DNA of 64,000 nucleotides. Source: Lacrimispora sp. BS-2 (GTDB lineage Bacteria; Bacillota; Clostridia; Lachnospirales; Lachnospiraceae). Positions 26,256-34,452 of this stretch are shown here, in pieces. Both the position numbers and the translations under genes were made by a program. Each line of letters starts with the position of its first letter. Position 1 is the first letter of the stretch. The notes beneath the pieces were generated by a model that worked only from the letters and a program-made list of their open reading frames with translations, ran no database searches and had not been told where the DNA came from. Where the stretch lies: positions 2,170,001 to 2,234,000 of the forward strand of contig NZ_CP157940.1 of the NCBI RefSeq assembly GCF_040207125.1, written 5' to 3'.

Positions 26256-27710
26256 CTAAATCGTGCCATGTTTTTTTGCCGGACGATCCTCTCTCTTTGT
26301 GAACAGCATCTCAAATGCCGCAATGACCCGTGCTCTTGTTTCGCCGGCATCTATGATATCATCAATATATCCTCTCTTAGCCGCAGAAAGGGCACTGGAC
26401 TGAAGCTGCCTGTAATTTTCCGTCTGCTTGCTGATCAGTGCATTTCCATCCTCTGCCTTTTCAATCTCATCCGCATACATGATCTTTACCGCTTCCGCCG
26501 GTTCCATCATACCGATGCTGGCCGACGGCCAGGCATAAACAATATCCGCTCCAATGGACTTGCTGTTCATGGTCAGATATGCTGTTCCAAGGGCCTGTAA
26601 AAGAATAACCGTCACTTTGGGAACTGTGGCATTGGCAAAGGCATAGGTAAGCCTTGCAGCTGCTCTGGCAATCTTTTTCTCAGAGCATTTAGATGTTTCA
26701 TACCCTTTTACATTTACAAGGGTAAGTACCGGAATACTGAATGCATCACAGAAATTAATGAATCTTGCAGCTTTTTCACAGCCATGACCACTTAGGAGTG
26801 CATCATATTCCCCTGTCTTAATGCCGCTTTCATTATAAGACTCCGTTCTGTTTGCAACACAGCCAACGGTCATGCCATTTAAACGGATAAAACCGGTTAC
26901 CATGGAAGCAGCATATTCCTTCCTGGTCTCCAGAAAGAACTGATTATCGGAAATCTGAGTCAATGCAATCGCCGTATCCCCAACATAATTCTCCAGATCA
27001 GAGCATATACGGTTTAAATCGTCATTGCATTCCTCATAAGACATGTCATCCTCACTGTTTGCAGGAAGAATGGAAATGAGAGTCCTGATATTATTTAAAA
27101 TGTCATCTTCTTCTCCCGTAAAATCCACCATGCCGGTTTCCCTGCTCTGGTAGTCCGCGGAAGCAGTATTGCATTTATCTGTATAATTTCCCTGAATGGC
27201 ATTGGGAGAATTGACAAACAGTCTGCCACCCTTTGTTTCCATAAAGGTGAAGTCTGCCATTGCTGCGGAAACAGCCATGCCGCCGCCGCAAGTTCCGAAT
27301 ATCGCTGTTATCTGAGGGATTACTCCGGATGCCAGGGTCTGGCTCATATAAATCTCACCAAATCCGTTTAAGGAGTCGGTTGCTTCCTGAAGCCTTAAGC
27401 CGGCACAGTCGACCAGACCGATGACCGGTGCGCCGGTCTTCATAGCCATGGTGTAGAGTTTCGTAATCTTCCTTGCGTGCATCTCACCTATTGAGCCGCC
27501 CAGAACCGATGCGTCCTGGCTGTACACATAAACAAGGCATCCCTTAATGGTACCATAGCCAGTAACAACACCGTCAGCAGGAGTTTCCTTCGCTGTCATG
27601 TTGAAGTCTGTGTTCCTTGCGGTAACATAGCCGCCAACTTCAACAAAACTGTTCTCATCAAGCAAGGCATGAATCCGGCCGCTTGCCGAGTTTTTCGTTG
27701 AATTACTCAT
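26256..27710 (-). CDS. mmdA: Acyl-CoA carboxyltransferase (MmdA/12S type)
   Basis: This 484-residue subunit of the crotonase-fold carboxyltransferase group transfers the carboxyl group between an acyl-CoA and biotin. ATG 27710 (MSNSTKNS) is chosen because GGAGG lies 8 bp before it. Typical elements are YVYSQDASVLGGSIGEMHAR, AIFGTCGGGMAVSAAMADFT and, in the C-terminal half, a GYET segment and PKVTVILLQALGTAYLTM. Relatives are methylmalonyl-CoA decarboxylase alpha, the 12S transcarboxylase subunit and propionyl-CoA carboxylase beta. It is the first gene of the operon that also holds an OadA-type subunit, so the complex has two different donors or acceptors. The acyl-CoA is most likely methylmalonyl-, malonyl- or glutaconyl-CoA; sequence alone does not decide. 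Confidence 0.88.
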   Translation of the reverse strand: MSNSTKNSASGRIHALLDENSFVEVGGYVTARNTDFNMTAKETPADGVVTGYGTIKGCLVYVYSQDASVLGGSIGEMHARKITKLYTMAMKTGAPVIGLVDCAGLRLQEATDSLNGFGEIYMSQTLASGVIPQITAIFGTCGGGMAVSAAMADFTFMETKGGRLFVNSPNAIQGNYTDKCNTASADYQSRETGMVDFTGEEDDILNNIRTLISILPANSEDDMSYEECNDDLNRICSDLENYVGDTAIALTQISDNQFFLETRKEYAASMVTGFIRLNGMTVGCVANRTESYNESGIKTGEYDALLSGHGCEKAARFINFCDAFSIPVLTLVNVKGYETSKCSEKKIARAAARLTYAFANATVPKVTVILLQALGTAYLTMNSKSIGADIVYAWPSASIGMMEPAEAVKIMYADEIEKAEDGNALISKQTENYRQLQSSALSAAKRGYIDDIIDAGETRARVIAAFEMLFTKREDRPAKKHGTI

Positions 27711-27937
27711 TTTGCAATCCTCCATTTTGTAATTTTCTACAGTCATTTGTTATATATTTAACAAAGTACTATGCAATAACACCAATTTCTGCCAATTATA
27801 ATTGTATAACGAATTTAGGTAAATTTCAAGTAGCGGATCGAGTCTTTTTCACATTATATCGGAAAAATCGACTTTAAATATAACACAATTTGTACAATAC
27901 AAGATAAAAAATCCTGGTAAAGCAAATCAAACAATCT

Positions 27938-27967
27938 TTAAGACAGTATTTTACCCATTATTTAAGT
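27938..27967 (+). promoter_or_regulatory. Pair of TTAAG boxes, possible cit regulator site
   Basis: TTAAGA (27938-27943) and TTAAGT (27962-27967) lie 24 bp apart, resembling the 22-bp-spaced TTAAGA pairs found before citD and before the citrate transporter gene. The spacing and the last base differ, so this is the weakest of the three. Confidence 0.3.
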
Positions 27968-28011
27968 TTTTCCTCTATCATTAGCCCATGTGATAAAAAA
28001 GGAGGCAGATT

Positions 28012-28041
28012 ATGATTAAGGAATTTTGGATCATCTCCTGA
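28012..28041 (+). CDS. Possible 9-codon leader peptide
   Basis: ATG 28012 follows AAAAAAGGAGG at ideal spacing and encodes MIKEFWIIS before TGA at 28041. A terminator-type hairpin starts 17 bp after the stop. Strong start, very short frame and following hairpin are the pattern of a translated leader or a small regulatory transcript, but no downstream plus-strand gene exists to be controlled. It could equally be a relic. Confidence 0.3.
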   Translation: MIKEFWIIS

Positions 28042-28057
28042 CCCACACATAGGAAAG

Positions 28058-28088
28058 AAAGATGCCGGAATCTGATTCCGGCGTCTTT
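28058..28088. terminator. Hairpin terminator of the citrate transporter gene (bidirectional shape)
   Basis: AAAGATGCCGGAATC pairs with GATTCCGGCGTCTTT around the shortest of loops. On the minus strand it follows the transporter stop by about 30 bp and runs into CTTTC; on the plus strand it is followed by a T-rich stretch. Confidence 0.75.
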
Positions 28089-28116
28089 CCCATTTGGATT
28101 TTATTTTAGGATTCTA

Positions 28117-29454
28117 TTAAATAGTTAGTACACCAAGTAAAAGGCCAGCCACCAGGCAAACCAGGCTCACTCCCCATATCCACAGGAAGCAGGTCTTAAT
28201 ATGGTCTTTAATCTCTACTCCAGCCAAACCGATTCCCAGGAATGTAGCCGGAACAACAGGGCTTATGAACGTTGCGCAGTTTCGGCAGACCACCATAGTG
28301 ATGGCAATATGGGAAGGATCTACGCCAAATTTGTTTCCGATACCGATCAAAACCGGAAGCAGACCATAGAAATAGGAATCCGTACAGAACAATAAGGTCA
28401 GCGGTACGGACAGCACTCCGATGATTAACGGCAGGAAACGGCCCATGGACTGAGGTATAAATGAAGCCAGTGCATTGGCCATGTGGTTCATGATCTCACT
28501 GTCTTCCAATACTCCAAGGAATACACCAGCCGCCAGAATGGTTGATGCCATCATAAGACCAGGACCGGCGTGGGATTTAATGATCTTATTCTGAAGCTTA
28601 GCACCAGGATAGTTGACTAAAAGTGCTGCGACGCATCCAATCATGAAAATATAATAGGAAGGTACCGGCATGAAAACAAGAGCTACTATAACAACTAATG
28701 TCAGAATAATGTTGAAACCAAACAGCTTTGGCCTTGCCAGTTCCCCGATATCAGCGGCAGAAGCACTTTCTTCCAGGGCTTCGTTATCTTCTATGACCAG
28801 AGTGCTGTTGATTCCAGCCCCTCTCTTCTTTTCAATAACTCCCCAGAAAAATGCAGTAAACAGAGCAACAACGATGCCCACAGCCTGCATGGGCAGAAGC
28901 TTCATCCAAAGGACATTGGCTTCTACCTCCAATACGGAGGCAGCACGCATGGTGGGGCCGCCCCATGGAAGCAGGTTCATAACGCCCATGGAGGTGACGC
29001 ATATTAAAAGCAGCGTTGTCGGACGCATTTTCAGTTTCTTATAAACCGGAAGCATGGCTGGAATGGTAATTAAGAATGTAGAAGCACCGCCTCCATCCAG
29101 ATGGCCGATTATGGCGATAATGCTGGTCATGAAAGCCACGCCTACTACATTGTTCCCCACTTTTTTCATAAGCGCATCTATGATGCGGTCAAACATTCCT
29201 GCATCGGTCATAATTCCGAAAAACAGCACGGAAAATATGAACAGCGCAGCAGTAGAATGTACTCCGGATACCCCCTTTGAAATAAATTTCCCCACTTCAC
29301 TGACTGTGAAGGTTCCGGTCAAAACCAGGATCAGCGCACTTACGGTAGATACCCCGATAAACGCCAGCGCCGGAACAGTAACATTTCTCAGCAGTAAAAC
29401 AATGATCATGATAATGGTTGCAAAACCTAATAATGCAAGCATTGTCTCATTCAT
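28117..29454 (-). CDS. CitMHS-family citrate:cation symporter
   Basis: The 445-residue protein has about eleven to twelve membrane segments over the full length of the CitMHS family, which imports citrate complexed with a divalent metal together with protons. Characteristic stretches are FFGIMTDAGMFDRIIDALMK, IGHLDGGGASTFLITIPAML and MGVMNLLPWGGPTMRAASVL. The start follows GAGGAGGAAG. It lies between the decarboxylase operon and the sensor kinase gene and supplies citrate for the lyase. An alternative divalent carboxylate substrate cannot be excluded, but the context argues for citrate. Confidence 0.92.
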   Translation of the reverse strand: MNETMLALLGFATIIMIIVLLLRNVTVPALAFIGVSTVSALILVLTGTFTVSEVGKFISKGVSGVHSTAALFIFSVLFFGIMTDAGMFDRIIDALMKKVGNNVVGVAFMTSIIAIIGHLDGGGASTFLITIPAMLPVYKKLKMRPTTLLLICVTSMGVMNLLPWGGPTMRAASVLEVEANVLWMKLLPMQAVGIVVALFTAFFWGVIEKKRGAGINSTLVIEDNEALEESASAADIGELARPKLFGFNIILTLVVIVALVFMPVPSYYIFMIGCVAALLVNYPGAKLQNKIIKSHAGPGLMMASTILAAGVFLGVLEDSEIMNHMANALASFIPQSMGRFLPLIIGVLSVPLTLLFCTDSYFYGLLPVLIGIGNKFGVDPSHIAITMVVCRNCATFISPVVPATFLGIGLAGVEIKDHIKTCFLWIWGVSLVCLVAGLLLGVLTI

Positions 29455-29540
29455 GTTTTCTTCCTCCTCTATACTTTTTATTTATGGGAACAGTATAAAA
29501 GCCCAACCTTACACCCTTCCTCCTTCTCTCTTTCATTTCT

Positions 29541-29568
29541 TTAAGAGAAAAATTAAAAGTTGTTAAGA
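29541..29568. promoter_or_regulatory. TTAAGA-N16-TTAAGA direct repeat before the citrate transporter gene
   Basis: Two identical TTAAGA hexamers (29541-29546 and 29563-29568, plus-strand reading) are 22 bp apart, two helical turns, as expected for an OmpR-type dimer pair. The same unit with the same spacing precedes citD. A possible -10 (TATACT, minus strand, 29492-29497) without a good -35 lies 44 bp away. The repeats point opposite to the transporter gene, unlike at citD. Confidence 0.5.
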
Positions 29569-29579
29569 TTAGGCTTTTT

Positions 29580-31787
29580 TTACAATCTTTCCTCACAGTT
29601 CTTTACTGCTTTTAATATGGCGGAGTCTGAAACCGGTTTGTCGATGTATTCATCAATTATTTTCCGTTTCTTGGCCTCTATGATTTCCCTCGTCACCCGG
29701 TCCGTCATAATGATCCGGATAATATCCGGATACTGCCCCTGAAGGGACATACAGAAATCCGTGCCGCTTTTCCCGTCAATATAATGCTCCGTCACAATGG
29801 CATATACTTCCTGCTCCTTCAAAACTCTCCTGGCCTCTTCAAAATCCATGCAGACCGTCAAAGGCACATGAAGCCTGCTGAAATTCTTTTCCAGAAGCCG
29901 CAATACCTTTGGATTATCGTCAATGATCAGAAGCCTTAGCAGGTCCCCATTTTCCTCCTCTGCCTCCTGCTGACCTTCCTGCTCCTTCCGTTCATTCACA
30001 GGAAGGAAGATATGAAAGACGCTGCCTTCTCCCAGCCTGCTTTCAGCAAAGACATGTCCTTTGTGGGAATGAACAATCTGCTCAACCAGAGAAAGGCCAA
30101 GGCCCGTTCCTGCACCACTTTTCTTTGTCGTAAAAAACGGATCAAAAATCTGCTTTAATACCTCTTCGCTCATGCCTTCCCCGTCGTCTGCAATGTCAAT
30201 CCGCAGGTAATACTTCCACTCTTCTGAAACAGAGGAAAGCTTGTATTGTTTTAATTCCTCCGATCTTACTCTGCTCCCTCTTATGGTTATGGTCCCTCCC
30301 TTGTGGCCGATTGCATGGATTGCATTCACACAGATATTTAATATCACCTGATTCATCTGGGTTTCGTTTCCCAGAAAGCATTCATCGGATAAGGCAATTT
30401 CTTTCTTCAGATGCACGTGGGTCGGACACACCGAGCTTACCATTTTTATGGCACGGCCCAGTACCTTTGCGGCATTTATGTTTTTAAAGGCAGTCTCCAT
30501 ATTTTTCCGGCTTAATGATGAAATCTGCTGGATGATCTCTTTTGCCTTTCTGGAAGCTTCATAAATCTCTGCTGCACTGTCATAGGATTCCGCCCCCTCC
30601 GGAAATTCAAGCATCAGCAATTCCGCATATCCCATGATCGGAGTCAGTAAGTTATTAAACTCATGGGCAATGCCGCCGGTCATAGTCCCCATGATCTGAA
30701 GTCTCTGCTGGTGGGCAATGGTTTCTTCACTTTGATGCAGTTCTTCTAAAATTTTATTAAGCTCCCAGAGATAGGCGATCTCTTCTGTATCCTTCCTCTT
30801 CTGGACCCGCAGAACTTCGATATAAAACACCATTCCCAGAACCACGGATACAATTCCTAAAAAGACCAGGCCCAGCTTGAAAAATCCGGCTGCGACCGGG
30901 ATATAAATATCATTATAATCAATCACCGCACTGACTACCAAAAAACCGCTTCCTATGATAGCCGGGGAGTAAGCGCTGACCTTTTTCACCTCAGGGACCC
31001 CCGGGTCCAGCCACCAGTAGGAGTAATACTCAGAAACCCCTGATTCACCTCTGTTCTGATTTTCTATCATCTGCTGTAAGCTGGTTAAATCCTTATCAGG
31101 AAACATCTCCTGCCGGCCTGAAATCACATTGATCCCCCACTGACTTTCCTGAGGGTGAATGAGGATGATCCCTTTTGAATCCTTGATCACCACATACCCA
31201 TTGGTTCCCAGACGAATATTGGAAACAAGAAAATTGTAATAATTCTTTTCATCTAAAACAACGGAAAGAGATCTGCCGTCAGGAAGAATTTTCTTTACAA
31301 TCAAATACATTTTCCCATTTTCCAGTTTGCACTGCCGAAAGCTCATATCCTGACTGATCTCTGTGACGGAATACGTCGACGTCACTCCATATCCATTCAC
31401 ACTTTTTAATAATCTTCCGTTTTCATCCTCCAAAATAACATCAAAAACAAACCGGCTGTGATTCGTCACATAACTCTGGAGTATGCTCCAATCCTCCCTG
31501 CCGGCCTTTTTGCTGTTCTCGTCTTCTACAGCGCAAAGGGTATTTAAATCTGCCTGATATCCTTCAATGAAAATCTTTAAATTTTCTCCCATACTCTGAG
31601 TTGTCAAAAGCATCTGTTTCTTTTGATTGTCTATAATCGTTTCTTTATATTCATTCCAGATGCTGAATACAAGACAGCAGAAAATAAGCAGCACGGATAC
31701 CATGGCACAAAACATGAATACCGTCCCAAATCTCTTGTTTTCCTCTATTTTGCTCATGAATCTATCCTCTATTTGCCTGTTCCTCAT
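29580..31787 (-). CDS. Hybrid sensor histidine kinase with Cache-type sensor and degenerate receiver
   Basis: The 735-residue kinase has a membrane segment (about 22-44), an extracellular double-Cache-like domain (about 45-295; a conserved-looking YVVIKDSKGIILIHP stretch), a second membrane segment (about 303-327), a HisKA box with the phospho-acceptor His375 in GGIAHEFNNLL, and an ATPase domain (NICVNAIHAIG; DDGEGM; GAGTGLGLSL). It ends in a receiver domain with intact acidic pair IIDDN, TDR and DKPV lysine, but the phosphorylated Asp is Glu667 (YAIVTEHYIDG). The adjacent, divergent OmpR-type gene probably encodes its partner. Location beside the transporter and cit genes suggests sensing of extracellular citrate. 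It differs from the CitA family in having Cache and a receiver. Confidence 0.9.
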   Translation of the reverse strand: MRNRQIEDRFMSKIEENKRFGTVFMFCAMVSVLLIFCCLVFSIWNEYKETIIDNQKKQMLLTTQSMGENLKIFIEGYQADLNTLCAVEDENSKKAGREDWSILQSYVTNHSRFVFDVILEDENGRLLKSVNGYGVTSTYSVTEISQDMSFRQCKLENGKMYLIVKKILPDGRSLSVVLDEKNYYNFLVSNIRLGTNGYVVIKDSKGIILIHPQESQWGINVISGRQEMFPDKDLTSLQQMIENQNRGESGVSEYYSYWWLDPGVPEVKKVSAYSPAIIGSGFLVVSAVIDYNDIYIPVAAGFFKLGLVFLGIVSVVLGMVFYIEVLRVQKRKDTEEIAYLWELNKILEELHQSEETIAHQQRLQIMGTMTGGIAHEFNNLLTPIMGYAELLMLEFPEGAESYDSAAEIYEASRKAKEIIQQISSLSRKNMETAFKNINAAKVLGRAIKMVSSVCPTHVHLKKEIALSDECFLGNETQMNQVILNICVNAIHAIGHKGGTITIRGSRVRSEELKQYKLSSVSEEWKYYLRIDIADDGEGMSEEVLKQIFDPFFTTKKSGAGTGLGLSLVEQIVHSHKGHVFAESRLGEGSVFHIFLPVNERKEQEGQQEAEEENGDLLRLLIIDDNPKVLRLLEKNFSRLHVPLTVCMDFEEARRVLKEQEVYAIVTEHYIDGKSGTDFCMSLQGQYPDIIRIIMTDRVTREIIEAKKRKIIDEYIDKPVSDSAILKAVKNCEERL

Positions 31788-31868
31788 TGACTTGTCTCCG
31801 GGTTAATATTATAATAATTTAAGAAAGTTTCGATTTATTTCTACAAAAATTTCACTTAGGGGGAAGCT

Positions 31869-32552
31869 ATGTCTGATAAAGTATTAATTGTGGATGACGA
31901 TCCGGCGATCTGTAAATTACTGGAGAAAGTCATGCACAGCAACGATCTGGAAACCAACGTTGCGGACAGCGGACTTTCCGCACTGAATCATCTTAAAAAC
32001 CACACTTACGATATGATCCTCATGGATGTGATGCTGGGCGATATGGAAGGCTTTGAAGTCATCAAACGGCTGCGCAGCCAGGGCATCCAGACTCCCATTA
32101 TGATCATAAGCGGAAGAAGCGAGGATTACGATTCCCTTTATGGCCTTTCTGTAGGTGCGGATGATTACATAACCAAGCCATTCCGTCCCCTGGTGCTGGG
32201 TGCCAAGGTAAAGGCTTTGATCCGCCGCAACAAAAATCAGGTGTACAGTTCGGATGTTCTGGAATGCGGATCTTTCACTTACAATACTTCCACCATGCGG
32301 TTTTATAAAAACGGAGAAGAAATTGTTCTCTCTTCCAAAGAGAGCAGCCTGATGCTGCTGTTTTTAAAGCATCCGGGCCAGGTATTTACAAAAGACATGA
32401 TTTACGATCATGTGTGGGGAAACAGCGTTGCCGTAGATGATAATGCCATCATGGTGTATATCAACCGCCTGCGTGGTAAAATCGAAGAAGACCGGCAAAA
32501 GCCGGTCCATATCTTAACAGTCAGAGGCCTTGGATACCGGTTTAACCCGTAG
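31869..32552 (+). CDS. OmpR-family response regulator
   Basis: The 227-residue protein has a receiver domain (1-120; acidic triad DDD at 9-11, phospho-acceptor Asp53 in MILMDVMLGDMEG, Thr/Ser switch in IISGR, Lys in ITKPF) and a winged-helix DNA-binding domain (130-227; FTKDMIYDHVWG, ending HILTVRGLGYRFNP). It starts 81 bp from the kinase gene in the opposite direction, behind GGGGGAAG. It is the likely activator of the citrate genes. Its last 39 bp overlap citC tail to tail. Classical citrate systems use CitB-type regulators with a different output domain, so this is a different solution. Confidence 0.95.
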   Translation: MSDKVLIVDDDPAICKLLEKVMHSNDLETNVADSGLSALNHLKNHTYDMILMDVMLGDMEGFEVIKRLRSQGIQTPIMIISGRSEDYDSLYGLSVGADDYITKPFRPLVLGAKVKALIRRNKNQVYSSDVLECGSFTYNTSTMRFYKNGEEIVLSSKESSLMLLFLKHPGQVFTKDMIYDHVWGNSVAVDDNAIMVYINRLRGKIEEDRQKPVHILTVRGLGYRFNP

Positions 32553-33569
32553 GCCTTCTGCCTCTTTTTTCTTTTCAAGGTATTGCAGTGTCGTTTCCGG
32601 CACCAGGCCCTTTATCCCTTCAAGGTCTCCGTTTTCATACCTTTTCCGGACCTCAGATGCACTGATTGCCTCTCCCTCAAAACCCTTCCTCTCGATTTCC
32701 ATTACAGAAATTCCATAACGGGGCAGAATCTTTTTCATTTCCTCATTGTAATGACCGGTTACAGCGCATACCGGTTCTGTTCCCACGAAGCGCTTTGTTA
32801 TCCCAAGAACCGGGGCAATGCGCCTGCCGAAAAGCTCTAAGTCCAAATGGCAGCAAGCCCTTTCCCTGCGGACCTTTTCCTTCATGAAATAGGTGGGAAA
32901 GGTGGCTGCTGATATGACAAAATCAGCTGCCTGGTGAACGATGGCACGTGGCAGATCCTTAATTCCTTCCTGTACCATAAAAAAGCGTTCGTCCGCCCCA
33001 AAACTGCTTCTGTTATCGGCAAGAACCAGTACATGGACATAGTCACAGCAGTTAAGGGCCTGTTCAACCAGATACCGGTGGCCATAAGTAAATGGATTGC
33101 AGTTGGCAACGATGGAGCCCACAGCCACCCCTGGTTTCAATGCCTCCGCCGGAGACTCTGAGATCAGGCGGTCCACAAACTCTTCAAATCCTTTCTTCCT
33201 GTTTTCCATAAAAAGGACATCATCAGTCATAAGAACCGTATAAAATCCAAGATCCTCAAACATTTCCCTGTTTTCCGGCTTTGTGTACATAAGAATATGG
33301 GATCTGCCATTCTCAAATTCATACTGGGTAAGACATGAGATGACAGACCCGGATAAACCAAGCCCCCGTGCGTTTTTATCAACCGCAATGCATTTTAAGA
33401 CATTCTGCTCCGCTGATCCGGTGGCAAGGATCCGGTAATTCTCATCAAGGAGACATACGCTGTATTCGATCCCCTGGTCATAATCCAGATCATTCCGTTT
33501 TAAAAAATCCTTTAACAGTTCCAGTTCTTTTCCTTTAAACGGCCTTCCTTCCAGCTTTACGAATTCCAT
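32514..33569 (-). CDS. citC: [Citrate (pro-3S)-lyase] ligase
   Basis: CitC activates citrate lyase by acetylating the thiol of its acyl carrier prosthetic group with ATP and acetate. The 351-residue protein has an N-terminal GNAT-like part (NARGLGLSGSVISCLTQYEF) and a C-terminal nucleotidyltransferase domain with CNPFTYGHRYLVEQAL (a TYGH form of the HxGH motif) and ISASEVRKRY. Length is usual. It is the last gene of the cit operon, overlaps citG by 35 bp, and overlaps the response regulator gene tail to tail. Confidence 0.96.
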   Translation of the reverse strand: MEFVKLEGRPFKGKELELLKDFLKRNDLDYDQGIEYSVCLLDENYRILATGSAEQNVLKCIAVDKNARGLGLSGSVISCLTQYEFENGRSHILMYTKPENREMFEDLGFYTVLMTDDVLFMENRKKGFEEFVDRLISESPAEALKPGVAVGSIVANCNPFTYGHRYLVEQALNCCDYVHVLVLADNRSSFGADERFFMVQEGIKDLPRAIVHQAADFVISAATFPTYFMKEKVRRERACCHLDLELFGRRIAPVLGITKRFVGTEPVCAVTGHYNEEMKKILPRYGISVMEIERKGFEGEAISASEVRKRYENGDLEGIKGLVPETTLQYLEKKKEAEGLRVKPVSKASDC

Positions 33570-34449
33570 AGAATCTCCCCCTCACCGGTTCTTTTATCAG
33601 TTCATTTATGAAGATTGCCACAGCCAGAAGGTCCGCACAGCCCCCAGCACTTATATTTTTCTTTATAAAGTCCGCGTCCATTTGTTTCAGGGCCATCATG
33701 CTTTTGTCTCCGTAAGCCCCGCCGGAAAGCAGGAAATCCCCTGCCATGCACTGAACCTTTAAAAGGACGGACGAATCATGTCTTGCAATGATGTTTGAAT
33801 CCTCTACCTGGCTCATGAGCATAAACAGGGTTTCCAGTTTGATCCGGTTCCAGTCCCGGCCTTCCCTAAGGCCTTTTGCCATGGTGGGAAGGGCGATTTT
33901 TCGCACGGAGGCATAGCCGGTCATGGCCTCTCCTCTTGCGCCGGCAATCCCGTGTTTATTTAAGGACTGCATATTCCCCAATTCCAATTCCTTTACCAGG
34001 GTCTCCCTGACCATGGCCTGTTCCATTTTAATCAGACAGTCTATTGTCACAGTTCCATAAACCTCCATGCATGCCCCGGCGGCTGCACTTAAGATTCCCA
34101 TGTGAAAGATCAGCCCTTTATGGGTATTCACTCCTGCCGTAGCCTTGTACATGGCTGCCTCTGCGGCCATACCGATCCGGCGGATTCGCTCAAACAGCAG
34201 CCCTGGCATATGAGGAAGCCTCATGCCTTCCAAGGCCATGGAGGCAAAATACGGTTCTAAAGCCGCCGCACTCCTTTCAAAGGAGGTAACGTCCATGTCT
34301 TTATGGGCACCTGGGGAATACAGATCCACCAGGCCGGGCTTGGGAGTCGTATAAACCTCCTCAAGCATGGCCCGGTAAGCCATGTTCCCGATATAGAAAG
34401 CCGTCTTTTCAAATGTCTCTTTGGGTTTCACACCAGAACTGACATCCAT
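33535..34449 (-). CDS. citG: Triphosphoribosyl-dephospho-CoA synthase
   Basis: CitG makes the precursor of the citrate lyase prosthetic group from ATP and dephospho-CoA. The 304-residue protein carries the family motifs LEEVYTTPKPGLVDLYSPGA, AGVNTHKGLIFHMGIL and a late DSNIIARHDS. It starts 3 bp after citF stops and overlaps citC. Unlike some species it is not fused to citX, which is separate at the other end of the gene set. Confidence 0.95.
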   Translation of the reverse strand: MDVSSGVKPKETFEKTAFYIGNMAYRAMLEEVYTTPKPGLVDLYSPGAHKDMDVTSFERSAAALEPYFASMALEGMRLPHMPGLLFERIRRIGMAAEAAMYKATAGVNTHKGLIFHMGILSAAAGACMEVYGTVTIDCLIKMEQAMVRETLVKELELGNMQSLNKHGIAGARGEAMTGYASVRKIALPTMAKGLREGRDWNRIKLETLFMLMSQVEDSNIIARHDSSVLLKVQCMAGDFLLSGGAYGDKSMMALKQMDADFIKKNISAGGCADLLAVAIFINELIKEPVRGRFYGIRKAGRKAV

Positions 34450-34452
34450 CGT

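Larger units (their letters stand above)
27711..28057. other. Regulatory intergenic region between citrate transporter and decarboxylase genes
   Basis: About 350 bp separate the transporter terminator from the mmdA start. On the minus strand it must carry the decarboxylase promoter. On the plus strand it carries a 9-codon ORF with a very strong ribosome site and, before it, two TTAAG motifs 24 bp apart. No longer gene is supported. Confidence 0.5.
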
